Shown: positions 11,423 through 22,930 of the stretch, in pieces
Layout of the letters: each line of letters starts with the position of its first letter
Position numbering within the stretch: the first letter of the stretch is position 1
Source: Lactarius indigo
Taxonomy: Eukaryota; Basidiomycota; Agaricomycetes; Russulales; Russulaceae
Assembly (NCBI GenBank): GCA_025766275.1
Contig: JAFKAC010000012.1
Location: 62,001-126,000 of the forward strand
Length of the DNA: 64,000 nt
Direction: 5' to 3'
Made by a program: the position numbers and the translations under genes
The notes under the pieces: generated by a model
The model's database searches: none
The model's input: only the letters and a program-made list of their open reading frames with translations
Told to the model about the DNA's origin: nothing

Positions 11423-12750
11423 TTCAAAGAGACGAGATAACGACCTTCATGGTACGGTGAGGAAGTGCTTTTTAAAGGAGCTTTACGCGGGGCCCGAAAA
11501 TCGGGTTCGGCCTTTGTCCTGTCTCGAGTCTCGCACACGTGCATGCCGAAACACTCTCGCTTATGTAGCTCACGCAGATGCTGGCTTCGAAGGTCCAATC
11601 AAAGTCCCGTTGGTCTGGCCATCTAACGGCTTCTTCTCGGCATGTATTTACGGCGCCTGCCTCAAGCCTGCCCCGGCTCCACCAGTATTCGGGCCCGGGG
11701 CTGAACGGCAGATCGCGATGGCCCACTTTATCTGCCCGTTTTCTCCCACCACTGGCACTACTAAGTACCGAGGGCGAGCAGCACGGCACGCATATACGGC
11801 ACCCTTCAGGACCCTCCTTGACCCCCCCTACCCAAATTAGTTTTATCATCGGACCGACCGCATGAATCCGACAGCCACTGTTTCACCTGCGTTTGCGGGG
11901 ATAACGATAAGTTACCTCAGGCTTACCCCACATTGCTGTGCTTAGTCGGGTCTCCCTGCCAGTGCTTGCTATGGAAGCCGCTAGTTGCTTGGGCTTTCTC
12001 GAGTCAACTTCTTCGTCTCTGGCGATACTTGAGCTAGCAAAGGCTGTCTGCGCTGTACACTTGCGCTTCTTCCGAGCGCGGGTACACCGAGAAGATTAGG
12101 GACATTGTGGCGTATATATTAAAGTGGCGCTTGACGTGTTTCAAGTGGCATGTGTTCCCCAGACGTCTGGCAGCTGTTTGCGCGAATTGGCAACCCAGTG
12201 GACTGCATCGAATCTTCCAAGCAATGACTGTGCACGAGGTGCTGATAGCCCGGTTCTTCGGCGTCCCAGGCAAAGACCATAGGATCCAAAACGTTAGTTA
12301 TGCTCCACCGAATTCCCACGTTCTTCCAGAGCTAGATTATACTCAGAAACGAGTCGAACATGTCTGCTAATAGCTTTCCGTTGGTCGTCTTGGTTCGGTT
12401 GATTTGAAGATCCGTTTCTTTATAGTTATTTGGCGACAGCTCCGCATCGTGTGCAGCGGATGAACCGGATCACCTGCAGTAGCTCGTCGTCCTGAAAGAG
12501 CAGGTAGTGAAAGGGGGGCCCCGAGGCCAAAGGCGACCTGCCGACGCTGCACATGGAGCTTTGTCGCTCTTCGAGTTGACCTAGTAGAGATCGCAAGTAC
12601 AGCAAGACCGCTTGAGTTAATTCGCGTCATTAAATTTCTATCTAGGTATTAATGTCGCATCGCCCAGGACGCGACCACCTACACATAATTGCATAACGAT
12701 ATAAAATACATAAACATAACGACTCAACAAGAAGGAAGGGTCCGACAGGT
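11423..12750. other. Intergenic region without a recognised gene
   Basis: Several open stretches exist on both strands (for example 11472-11849 minus and 12107-12370 plus). None shows a recognisable domain or a credible exon chain. The interval probably holds the promoter of the hydratase and the 3' flank of the first DUF6593 gene. Confidence 0.4.
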
Positions 12751-13688
12751 TCATTCAATGAAACATACATAACACGCCAGGTCGGCGGTTCCAGAAAACA
12801 TGGGCGACGCCGTGTTGAGACAGTCTGGCACGTCGCCAAGCGGCTGCCCGCTCTGCACCACGACGAGCGCGAGGACAAGCGCGTCTAACAGACCGGGCGC
12901 TGCGCACGCTTCGTCGAAGACTTCCAGCTGCTGCGATTGTGCGTCCGACATGGTGCGCCAGCGCGCAAGAGGCAGGAGCGGGGATGCATCGGCGTCATCT
13001 TTCGAACAATGGAGCTGCGGGGGGGGGGGGGGGGGGGTGTCAGATCGATACGAGAAAGAAAAAAAAAAAGAAGGAAGGGATGAAACGTACATAGCCGTTG
13101 GCTCCTTTACGCTCCGTGATCGTGTAGCGCGTGCCATGCACCGTGAGCACGCGAGACCTATTGCGTCGCATCGCGTCAGCCCTCATCGAAATGCGAAAGC
13201 GGTGAAGAGAGCAAAACGTACTGCGTGTCGGCGCGAGCGCGCGGGAGCCATTCCTTGCACTTGATTTTGTGCTTCTTGCTTTTCTTCGACAGCTCCGTCC
13301 CGTCGACGTCGGCGAGGAAGCGCACGCGCGGGCTCGAGCGGTCCCACCCGACGCGGGCGAGCTCCTTGTCCGCGTCCAGGTCTTCGTCGGCGTACTGAGC
13401 TTGGACCGCCGCGCGCCGCACGGTTGTCTTTTTCAGCTTCGCGTCCGAGGAGGTGGTGTAGAGTGCGCGGCCTGCGGAGTCGAGTATCGCGGCGTTGAGC
13501 ATGCCTGAGCCCGGTGCGGCGGTGATCCTGAACTTGCGCGATGCACGCTCGGTGTATGCGGGTGGGGGAGTCGAGGATGATGTGCGGAGATCGAGGTCAA
13601 GGAGGTCTTGTGAGGAGGATGAGGCACTTGCTACGCTGGGAGGAGTAAGGGGGTAGGCAGGAGGCTCGGCGATAATATTGGTGGACAT
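12751..13688 (-). CDS. DUF6593 family protein, copy 1
   Basis: DUF6593 proteins are basidiomycete proteins of unknown function with a tubby/scramblase-like beta-rich domain. I read three exons. The first is 13688 to about 13240, with a Pro/Ser-rich N-terminus and then FRITAAPGSGMLNAAILDSAGRALY, VGWDRSSPRVRF and CKEWLPRARADTQ. The second is about 13160-13098 (SRVLTVHGTRYTITERKGANGY). The third is about 13015-12751 (LARWRTM to LLDALVLALVVVQS). The order, with the EW-P core, a tyrosine-rich middle and a hydrophobic C-terminal helix, matches the neighbouring paralogue. The intron before exon 3 carries a 19-base C run (coding strand) at its acceptor. No frameshift seen. Confidence 0.8.
13019..13037. 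repeat. 19-bp G/C homopolymer at a 3' splice site
   Basis: There are nineteen consecutive G on the plus strand. On the coding (minus) strand this is a C run followed directly by GCAG, the acceptor of the last DUF6593 intron, so it occupies the polypyrimidine-tract position. A second low-complexity run (A-rich plus, T-rich coding) follows at about 13058-13070. The exact length is uncertain, because such runs are often mis-called. Confidence 0.8.
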
Positions 13689-14648
13689 GATGGTTCGTGT
13701 TCCGAGGCGCGGTGTGTGTGTCTGTGTGTGAGGTTGGCCATGATGTGAATGCGGGTCTTATATTTTAATCAACGTGCTGGCGAGGATAGCAAACGGAGAG
13801 AGAATGAGAGAGCGTGTGGATTGAGGACAAGGTGATGCCCATTTTGGGATGGGTCCTTATGTCCATTTCGGGACTCGAGACTCCCGAGTGGGGCCTTGTC
13901 TTTGAGCATACCACATTCGGAAACGTGTTGCGTAGGCTGAATGCTTCCCTCGACGGCCAAGACTTGAGCTGAAAACTCGGCCGCGTATCACGTACTAGTA
14001 CCAGGTGACCTGGAAACTGTCACCCTATAACCTACTGTTCACCCGTCCACGACATCTCTGCTCAGTGAGACTTGATGGCCGCGGACAAGAAACTCCTTCG
14101 CCCGCTACCTTGTTTTTCTCGGACCAGAATCGCCGTCGCGTACGTGCACAGGGCTTTGAGATATGACACGTATGACAGTTGACGATGTTCTCCGCCTTGT
14201 CAATGAGCTCGATCTCAGCCAAGTACAAGAAAGAATAACGCAGGCATTGTCTAGCAGCAACTCGAGCTGTCGTACCACCGTGAGCACAATGTGTCATTAT
14301 AAATGGTCCTGGGACCCCTCAACTTCCAAGGGTTAGCTCTTTCTGTGTGACCTCGGTCTGATTTCGACCGTTCAATTTCTCGAGCTCGAGCAGTAACCAG
14401 CTGAGAAATAAAGCTAGAGATTGAGCATGAATTTTGATTCCTCGTCGCGATGTCTACAACAGTTAGAGAGTAAAAAGTAAAAGTAATACATACACTTGTG
14501 CCGCACAGCGACAACAACATAAAAGCTACTGCTACAAACATGTATCCTAAGGTCGAAACGTGGGTTCCATAACAAGTCGTATGCATCAACAACCGCCTAA
14601 TCAAACACGAGCATGGGATAAGTGCCGTAAGTTCCGTTCAAGATTTCT
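13689..14648. other. Region between the two DUF6593 genes
   Basis: It holds the promoter of copy 1 (TATATTTTAATC near 13760) and the 3' flank of copy 2. The open stretches on the minus strand (14025-14604) show no recognised domain. Confidence 0.4.
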
Positions 14649-15443
14649 TCATCTGGTATTCGTGAAATTGCCGGCGCCGTAGTATTTCGGGCCCATAGAG
14701 GTCATCTCTAGCTTGTCACCGAAGGAGTGTCCAGATTGGAGTAATACGATAGAGAGGACGATCGCTTCGAGAAGGCCAGGCTCGACAAGTGCCTCTTGGA
14801 ATATCTTGACAAGGAGCTCATCGGTACGTGACTTGGTCCGCCACTTGGCCACGGCGAGACCAGGTCGGTTGGCGGGAATGAGCTGTGACGGACCTATCAG
14901 TCTGCGAAAGGGTAGGGGGGGGTAAATGACTCACGAAGCCACGGGAGGATCGCTGGGTCCACGTGAACTGCGCATCGCCGTGCACGAGAAGACGAGACCT
15001 GATTCACATCACATCACATCACATCCCCAGCTCAGTGTGACGATCATAAGAGAAGCGTATGAGCACACGCACTCGGTATCGGGCCCAGCAAGCGGCAGCC
15101 ACTCTTTGCACTTGACCTTCTTCCCACGGAAGACCATGCGCGGACTGGAGCGGTCCCACTCGACGGTGGCGATCTCGGTGTTGTCCCTGTGCGAGAGCAA
15201 CTTTGTGCGCTTCGAGTCGCTCAAGATGATGTAGAGCGGCCGGCCAGCCGCGTCGATCACGACGGTATTGACGATGTTCGCGCCACTGCTCGAGAATTTG
15301 AGCTCGATGGAGGGCCGCTCGACGTAGCGGGTCGTCTCGACCAATGTTGCGCTTAAGGGAGTGAGAGGGGGCGGCGTGTTGCCATAGTCGTAAGCATGGG
15401 GGTATCCGCCCGCGGATACCTGGGTGGCGTAGACGGCTGCCAT
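14649..15443 (-). CDS. DUF6593 family protein, copy 2
   Basis: This paralogue of the gene at 12751-13688 has the same orientation and three-exon plan. Exon 1 (15443 to about 15075) carries IELKFSSSGANIVNTVVIDAAGRPLY, EIATVEWDRSSPRMVF and CKEWLPLAGPDTE. The middle exon (about 14999-14935) contains LLVHGDAQFTWT. The last exon (about 14890-14649) contains VAKWRTKSRTDELLVKIFQEAL and the hydrophobic helix LLEAIVLSIVLLQSG. A CACAT array lies in the first intron. The frames are open throughout. Function unknown. The two copies are a local tandem duplication that has diverged strongly outside the core. Confidence 0.82.
15005..15024. repeat. CACAT microsatellite in a DUF6593 intron
   Basis: Four perfect CACAT units lie in tandem just upstream (coding sense) of the middle exon of DUF6593 copy 2. 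Confidence 0.8.
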
Positions 15444-17381
15444 ACCGGAAGGGGAGGAAAGAGGGAAGGCGGGGGGGGGAGTAGGGGATTGTGGTGTGAG
15501 AGAAGAGCGGCTCGCGCTCGAGTGTTGAGGGGGAGAAGTTGTGGGTCCAGGACGTTTCTTTTATGTGTTGAACTTGCCACCGGGCGCTCGGTTGGCGAGT
15601 GGAGAGGGAAACAAAAGGGGAGGGTGAGTGGCATTACTTCTGAATGCCCCATCAGGGATCCACATAGATCGACCAATTGTATCTGCTAAGTGTCGCGCGA
15701 TAGCACCAGCGTGTAAACTGGAGGGGTCCGAAGGGCCAAAATATGTGAATGCGAGCCATTCTGTCGACATAGTTCAGCTCGGACGTCGAGCACAACCTCG
15801 CCGTCGTTGCTTGAGGGGTGCCAGAACCTTAACCTTAGTAGGTTCGCCGTGTCCGCGGCTCTCCAACACTCGGGTCGGCCCGGCTCCGACTTACTCTAAC
15901 CCAATTGTTCTCCCAATTGTTGTCCCGCTCCTCACACTGCTATTGTCTGCATTGATTCGGAAACCCCATAGATCCTCCTCTACTCAATGAGAGCTTCTCG
16001 GCGCAAAGCTGAGGAACCAAGAGATAACGTCGTTCGAAGGCCAGGACAATAATCTTGCACGCTCCGTTGATCCAAGGACCATTGAACCGCGGACAATGAC
16101 CTTTTTCGGAAACAAAGAGTGTGGTGTGTCACGGGCCTTGCACCTTCTTCGCAACGACGTGAGGGAGGCTTCTCGCCAGTTCTGCTTTTGTGGGCCTCCA
16201 GTCGTCCTGGTTATACGTACATTCATTGGTTCCGAGGAGCTCCAAGGTTACGCTTCGATCGGACTTCTTATCAGGAGCCGCACCATGGCCCCAGTAGTTG
16301 TTATGGCACCTAGAATGTCGAACTTTACGACGTTGCTTTTTTACTGTGTGTCGCCCCCGAAGACAGGGCCTTCTCATAGCCATCTGTTGGGTATCTATGC
16401 TGTTGCAACACCCCGCGTACAGGTCCAGCTTCTGTAGAAGCGCCCAAATGGACCGAGTTCCTCGTCCTCTCACATCGTCCAGTCAACGATTACTGTCAAT
16501 TCGAAATTCACTCACTTTCCTGAGTGATGGTGGATGTCGAGATGACCGTAGGCTTGACAGCTACCATCAGTTCTAACGAGCGTGCGGCGTAGGAGTCTTC
16601 CTCGTTTGGAGTCTTTAATTGCTGGTCTTGGGCGCAGTGTTGGGAACAAAAGGAGTCCTCTCGTGGGTTGACATTCGAAGCAGTATTGGTTGCCTTCTCT
16701 TTCAAGTAGCTGTCAACTAGGATGTGTGATATGAAATATGCATCATGATCGTTTATCGATTACTAGTTGAGGTTTTATGATGCCGGGTGCTGTTCCCTGC
16801 TGTTGTGACTATCAGCGCACACCCCTCTTCCAGTCATTGGTCGTGAGCTGGTTTCTGTTGCTATGGTGTCTCAAGCAACACGTGAATCCGACCTGGAGTA
16901 CAGGACATCGAGAGCACACATCGGGACGACCTGACGGCAACTGCAGGATGGGTTGGAGCCCAGGCTGAAGGATGGGTGATAGGTACAGCTGAATCCACAT
17001 CTTGAAGACCCAACGCCCAAGATATCTAAACTATGTATTGCAGATCTAGTCTGTGGATCTCGTAGGAGCGAAAGGCAAGCAGTCCACTCGCGGCGGAAAT
17101 GTATATCAGAGTCTGTTAGTATTCGCTGGCGATGTGCAACAAATGTTTCACGGAACCGTGTACTTCCGGTAAGATTTCGGGAAGCTGAAAGTAACACGAG
17201 GCCCTTCAGGCCCCTTCCTCAATTAACAAAACAAAGTCCGCGTTCTGACATTTGGCTCAGATAATGTTAAAGAGTCAAAGTATTGTTTGTCTTGTAATCA
17301 TAAGCCAACATCGCTGCCAAACTACGTCCACCATCGAACGAAGCGGACAAGATAAAAGTTCAAGAAAAAGTGTCGAGTCAG
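15444..17381. other. Intergenic region with weak coding hints only
   Basis: No recognised gene. The minus strand has a possible exon at 16508-16705, which contains FCSQHCAQ, a short Cys/His pair of zinc-finger style, and ends at a GTGAGT donor. A second open stretch lies at 16129-16473. I could not join them into a gene with a recognisable fold. The rest looks non-coding. Confidence 0.35.
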
Positions 17382-19391
17382 TCAGAATCTGAAACCGCCT
17401 GCGAGGCCCATCACATCCCCTGGATCAACCGCACGCCTCAGCGCACGCAACCTCGGCACATTCTTACCGTACATATCCTCCAGAGGCGTATCAAACAGCG
17501 CATAGTTCGGATACACCGCCGCGTGCTCCACGTCCTGTCCATCCTCCAGGGCAGCCGCACGAAGACTGTCCGCGCTCTCACGTATCGCACGTGTCATTGT
17601 CTCGTCTAAAGACGAATTCGACCACAAGAAGCTCAAGATTGAAGGGAAGAAGACCCGGGAACGGTCGGGTGGGTATGCGGACGGAGGGCCATGAGTGAAA
17701 ATACCACGATCAAAAGGCTCGGCGAGTGCCGCGATAGTCACGCTTCCATCAAGAGGTGCAAGTCGCGAACCCCATTGCTAAAAACGACGTTGTAAAGCTG
17801 CCCTCTCGATGAGGATGAAAATGTTCGCACCAGGACCTGATCAGTTATCGCATCGAGGAAGTTAAGCGAATAGTTGACGGTAGGGAATCCACAGTAGTGG
17901 CCACTGCCGACGATAGATAAGAGTCTTGTCTGAATCACAGTGAACAGGATACCCACCGGCCAACGGGGCTAGTACCTGGGGTGGCCTGATTCTTTACAAG
18001 GTCCGCATACGATCTAGTGTGTATGTCTTGCTGCTGATTAGGAATGCGAAGGAAGGCGTCAAAAATCCCCGACGGAGGCTGGGGGCCATTATAGAACAGA
18101 GTGACAGCCGGGACAACCTGGGAAGCACGAAAAAATCTCAGCCTCGACACCATGAGCGTTAAACATTGACGAAAGGGAAAGAACCTCTCCAGATGAGTAG
18201 AAGAAACCAGATTCCAGCCCGGCATTGGGATCTGTGACTTTGCTAGCAAATTGTGCGGTCGCACTTTTGATTGCCCCAAGTTGGTCTGGTCCAAAGAAAA
18301 TGATACCGCCCTGATCCATGTGAACGATATCGGAAGTGTACTTTACGAAGGTCTATCAAGGGGACTGACCCACACTTGGCCCTGCGGATACGACTTGACC
18401 GTGAATTTTGTAACAATCCCCTGATCATAATTTTAGGCCTCAGGCTTCCTAATGCGAGGGGATCCTGAGCAACATACAAAGTTATTCCCACCGCCCTGTA
18501 AGGAAGATCAGCTGAGAAAGCCAATCAAAGCTGTTGTCATTACTTACCCGAAGTGCAAACCACAGATCGTGATTTTCTGCTGTCACCGCTGTCACCGTAC
18601 CATTCGGTAGCACTAGTTCAAACGCTACAGTATTGTCAATGGACAGTCCATAGTCGCTAGACCTGAACGAGTAGCCTGGAATTTAAACAATCACAATCGC
18701 TACTTCGTAGAAACAAGGGTTTTCACCTACCGCCGCCGAGTGTCAGCCCACCAACTCCAACCCCAGGAAACCTTCCACCGATCACAGTCACTCCATACGG
18801 CTCCAGACGTTCATAAACCTCGCCCCATGTAAGACCAGGCCCAATTTCAACAGTCTGAGCTTGATTGTTGACCTTGAAGGTATCAAAACGAGCGAGAGAG
18901 ATCTGGACGCCACGAGTGGACGAAAAGCCACGGTTTCCTATATGGCCACCACTCTTTACGCCAAATGGAGTGCGTGACTTTCCCACAATTTGCAACTATC
19001 ACTAGTGGTCAGTCACGGGTATCCTGTGGTGTTGTGCTTGCGTACGATCAGGCCGAGATCTTGAGTGGAGCCAGGTTCGATAGAACAAGCGGACACATCG
19101 GAGCTCGAGACTAACGCATGTTCGTTATCAAAGGCGTATTCAATCGCAGCTTTGCACGGGTCAGCGTGCACAACAGCAGGAACTCACAACACGATAAGCG
19201 GTACTCACGAGGGAAAAAAACTTGAGACGCGTTCGATATGGCGGATGCGATTTGATCGCAGACAGATTGGAAGTCAAGTTGGAATGCATGTTGAGGACTC
19301 GGAGCGTGCCTGGTTGAAAGAGCGGGAACCCCAGTTGCAAGGGAACCAGTGATGAGTGAGAAGGCACTAACGTGAAAAGAACGGAAAGCAT
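17382..19391 (-). CDS. FAD-linked oxidase (PCMH + BBE domains), copy 1
   Basis: The product is a secreted flavoprotein oxidase of the berberine-bridge/oligosaccharide oxidase type. The PCMH FAD-binding domain contains KSGGHIGNRGFSSTRG, whose His is the family's covalent FAD site, and PGVGVGGLTLGGG. The middle GGGNNFGIVTKFTVKSYPQGQVW is split by introns. The C-terminal BBE domain contains YPNYALFDTPLEDMYG and ends VMGLAGGFRF. Eight or more short introns are present. The N-terminus has a signal-like segment, but one base appears to be missing near 19371, shifting the frame in exon 1 relative to copies 2 and 3. Substrate unknown; these enzymes oxidise sugars or alkaloid-like compounds with O2. 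Confidence 0.8.
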
Positions 19392-19420
19392 GCTGTCTGC
19401 TGCAGTGCAGAGCGATAGCG

Positions 19421-19467
19421 GTGACCGGCGGCTATTCATTTTGTCGATCCGTGACCGGCGGCTATTC
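19421..19467. repeat. Two-unit tandem repeat upstream of FAD oxidase 1
   Basis: GTGACCGGCGGCTATTC occurs at 19421-19437 and 19451-19467 (period 30 bp). The corresponding promoter region of FAD oxidase 2 (about 22970) has only one, altered unit. Confidence 0.75.
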
Positions 19468-20925
19468 CAGCATGCACTCATATCGACCCAAATCGAAAAA
19501 GGGAAGAGGCCGGAACTGGAAGACAGCTCATCGAACCCACACAAGCGACTCCACATACTGTACACACTGTGTAGTACTCTCTAGTCACCGGTTGCCAGTC
19601 ATCGATTGTACCGAGCAAAGAATGCATTCGAGTCTCGACGCATGGGATTCAGCCTGAGAAAAAGGTTGAGAAAATTACTCGTGGGACCATGACAAATTTT
19701 ACAGAGAATAAGAGCGCCTTACCCTTGGTCATAGCTACAGTGTAAAACATTTGTGCAGGACTACACCCGATGCACACAGCGGGGCATAGTGCCTAGTCCC
19801 TGTACGAGAAGGGCACTCGGGCTGTCGATCCTGCATGATGCATCCATTTACCGCCCATCTCCGAGGATAAGGGCTATCATAGTACAGTATGGCCAGAGGC
19901 AGAAAAAGAGGAGGTCAATAACGGTTTCGAGCCCGCGAAGCTCTCGTCAGGGGGCTACTGGCCTACCGCTACCCCGACTCGCCATCCTTCCAGGACCATT
20001 TAGGATGCCTACTAGTCTCGAGAGACTCGTACTGGTTGCAGGTGGGGAAAGCACGAGTGGGGGGGGGGACAGCTTCCCGCTCAGCGCTCAGCCCTTATAG
20101 CCAGCTGGCGTTCCCATGGGTGCTCCTGACAGCAAAATCCCCTTTCGGAGGGCTAACTTTCTCCGGCTCTATGTGGTCCCCGCGGCGATTGGTTTCGCCG
20201 TGGGACCCTTCTGCCATCCCTTGAGGGGATTTGCCGGAGCACCAATAGACAGAATTTGGGGGATATGGTCACGTGGCTCGTGATATCCATGGTGCCTGTA
20301 TCGTCTCGTTTGCGTTCTGCTGGCCTCTGTGATTTGCGAATTCGGGAAACTGTTTGTGGCAGCTACGATGTGTGTATGTTAGTGCTATGATCTCGTTCTC
20401 TCTCTAAAGCTCCCGCGCATACTTGATTCTTGTTTTGTAGCGACAGGCAAGCATGACCGTCGTGGTGTTGTGTCCAAATGTCTGTGCACCTCTTACTCAC
20501 GTTCCACATCGAATTCACAAAATTCGATCGAAATTATACGGTACTTGTACGTATAAATTAAGCCTCAGGCTGAGAATTGTGTCAAGTCGATGCTTGACTA
20601 GAGAGCTTCCGCATGAGCAAACCGACTTCGCACATTCTCACTCTCGCGTTCTCTTACTACTCTCGATCACCGGCACACGACCGTCTCCCAACTACAGTGC
20701 GCCTTTAGCCTCACCAGACGTTATATGTAAACACGATCTCGAACACGATAGACTAAGCGGACGACGATTAGGTGCTAAAAATAGTACTCAATTATATAAC
20801 GAGCATGAGTACTTTACCAAGTACACCGCGATCATGCCATCCATGATGACTGGCATGCGAAGCAAGGCCAAGAGCAAGACAACAAAAATGGGTGTTTAGC
20901 TTGGTGTTTAGGATCGACAATTCAC
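19468..20925. other. Spacer between FAD oxidases 1 and 2
   Basis: The left part (19470-19660) is homologous to the 5' flank of FAD oxidase 2 and is the promoter of copy 1. No gene is recognised further right. A palindromic element lies at 20119-20243. The open stretch at 20453-20899 has no recognisable domain. Confidence 0.45.
20119..20243. repeat. Palindromic MITE-like element
   Basis: The 125-bp segment has outer inverted ends GGTGCTCC...GGAGCACC, followed inwards by AAATCCCCTT and AGGGGATTT. It also has an inner hairpin, GGTCCCCGCGGCGA opposite TCGCCGTGGGACC. It encodes nothing. The nested inverted repeats suggest a small non-autonomous DNA transposon or a foldback element. I cannot see target-site duplications clearly. 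Confidence 0.55.
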
Positions 20926-22930
20926 TCAAAATTTGAAACCCCCTGCAAGACCCATCACATCCTCCGGATCAATGGAGCGCCGGAGAGCGCGCAACCTCGG
21001 CACATTCTTACCATACATATCCTCTAGCGGCGTATCGAACAGCGCGTAGTTCGGATACACTGCTGCGTGCTCCACGTCTTGTCCATCTTCCAGGGCAGCT
21101 GCCCGGAGACTGTCCGCGCCCTCACGTATCGCATGGGTCATAGTCTCGTCTAAAGATGAATTCGACCACGAGAAACTCAGGATTGAAGGGAAAGAGACCC
21201 GGGAACGATCTGGCGGGTAGGCAGACGGAGGGCCATGCGTGAAAATATCACGATTAAAAGGGTCCGCCGCCGCCGCGACGGCCATGCTCTCATCAAGAGG
21301 TGTGAGCCGCGAGCCCCATTGCTAAAAATAATGTAAAGCCGCCCGACCGATGAGCATGATAATATTCGTACCAAAACTTGATCAGTTATCGCATCGAGGA
21401 AATTAAGCGAATAGTTGGCGGTAGGGAACCCACAGTAGTGGCCACTGCCAGTACTAGATAAGTGTCTTGTCCGAACCACAGTAAATAGGGTACTCACCGG
21501 AGACCAATGGGACTTGTAGTTTGAGTTGCCTGATTCTTGACAAAGTCGGCATACGATCTAGTGCGTGTGTCCTGCTGTTGATTAGGAATACGGAGGATGG
21601 CATCAAAAATCCCTGACGGAGGCTGAGGGGCATTGTAGAACAGAGTGACAGCCGAGATAACCTGGGAGATGTGTAAGGACCCCAGCCTCGACACTTTGAG
21701 AAACGGAAGGGGACAAACCTCTCCAGATGAGTACCGGAAACCAGGTCCAAGCGTAGCATTCGGATCCGTGACTTTGCCAAATTCTGTAATCGCATTTTTG
21801 ACCGCCCCAAGTTGGTCCGATCCAAACAGAATAGTACCACCCTGGACGCGTGTAAATTATACCGGAAGGGTACTTTACAAAGTCTGTCGAGGGGACTGAC
21901 CCATACTTGGCCCTGCGAATACGACTGGAGCGTAAATTTTGTCACAATCCCCTGATGATAGATTTGAGCCTTCCAATGCGAGGGACTTCGAGCAACGTAC
22001 GAAATTGTTCCCACCGCCCTGCAAGGAAAGTCAGCCAAGGGGGCCAAAGGCCGCCGAGAGTTGTCGCCGCTTACTCTAAGTGCAAACCATAGATCGTGAT
22101 CCTCTGCTGTCACTGTTGTGACAGTGCCATTTGGTAGCACTAGCTCAAACGCCACAACATTGTCGATGGAAAGTCCATACTCGTTAGACTTGAACGAGTA
22201 ACCTGAAATTTAAACAATCACAATCGCGAATCCGTAGCAACACAAGTCTTCACATACCACCGCCGAGCATCAACCCACCGACACCAACTCCAGGAATCCT
22301 TCCGCCAATCACAGTCACTCCATACGGGTCCAGCCGTTCATAAACGTCGTCCCATGTGAGGCTGGGGCCAAGTTCGACAGTCTGAGCTTGAGTGTTGACC
22401 TTGAAGGTGTTAAAACGAGCGAGAGAAATTTGGACGCCACGAGTGGACGAAAAGCCACGGTTTGTGGCATGGCCGCCACTCTTGATGCCAAATTGTGTGC
22501 GTGACTTGCCTAGAATTTGCAAATATCCCCAGTGGTCAGTCACGGGCGCCCGTCTATTGTGGTGTTGCACCTGCGTACGATCAGACTGAGGTCTTGAGTA
22601 GAGCCAGGTTCAACGGAGCAAGCGGACACCTCGGAGCTAGAGACGAATGCATGTTCATTATCAGAGGCGTATTCAGTCGCAGCTTTGCACAGGTGAACAG
22701 GTCAGCGTGCACAAGAGTCGACACCCATAACATGATAAGCGGTACCCACGAGGGAAAAATACTCGTGAGACGTTCGATATGGCGGGTGTAATTTTATAGC
22801 AGATAGCCTGGAAGTCGTGTTGAGGAGTTTTCCTGGTTGAAAGAGCAGGAATGTCAATCGCAAAGGCCCGGGAGCCAGAGATGACTGAGAAGGCCAAGAA
22901 GGCGCTAGTCGTGTAAAGAACGGAAAGCAT
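20926..22930 (-). CDS. FAD-linked oxidase (PCMH + BBE domains), copy 2
   Basis: This looks like a complete tandem paralogue. Exon 1 encodes a signal peptide (MLSVLYTTSAFLAFSVISG). The FAD-binding domain has IKSGGHATNRGFSSTRG with the covalent-FAD His and VTVIGGRIPGVGVGG. It continues through GIVTKFTLQSYSQGQVW, GTILFGSDQLGAVK and GHYCGFPTANYSLNF. The BBE domain is YPNYALFDTPLEDMYG...VMGLAGGFKF. All exons I traced join in frame through GT-AG introns of about 50-60 bp. Predicted secreted oxidase of unknown substrate. The flanking promoter (22940-23200) is shared with copy 1. Confidence 0.85.

Noticed and set aside
15005..15024. CACAT array considered as a CRISPR or regulatory repeat
   Set aside because: It is a simple four-unit microsatellite inside an intron, with no spacers.
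20453..20899. 149-codon plus-strand frame between FAD oxidases 1 and 2
   Set aside because: Composition is not protein-like and there is no domain. It lies in diverged promoter-type sequence and does not recur at the other oxidase spacer.
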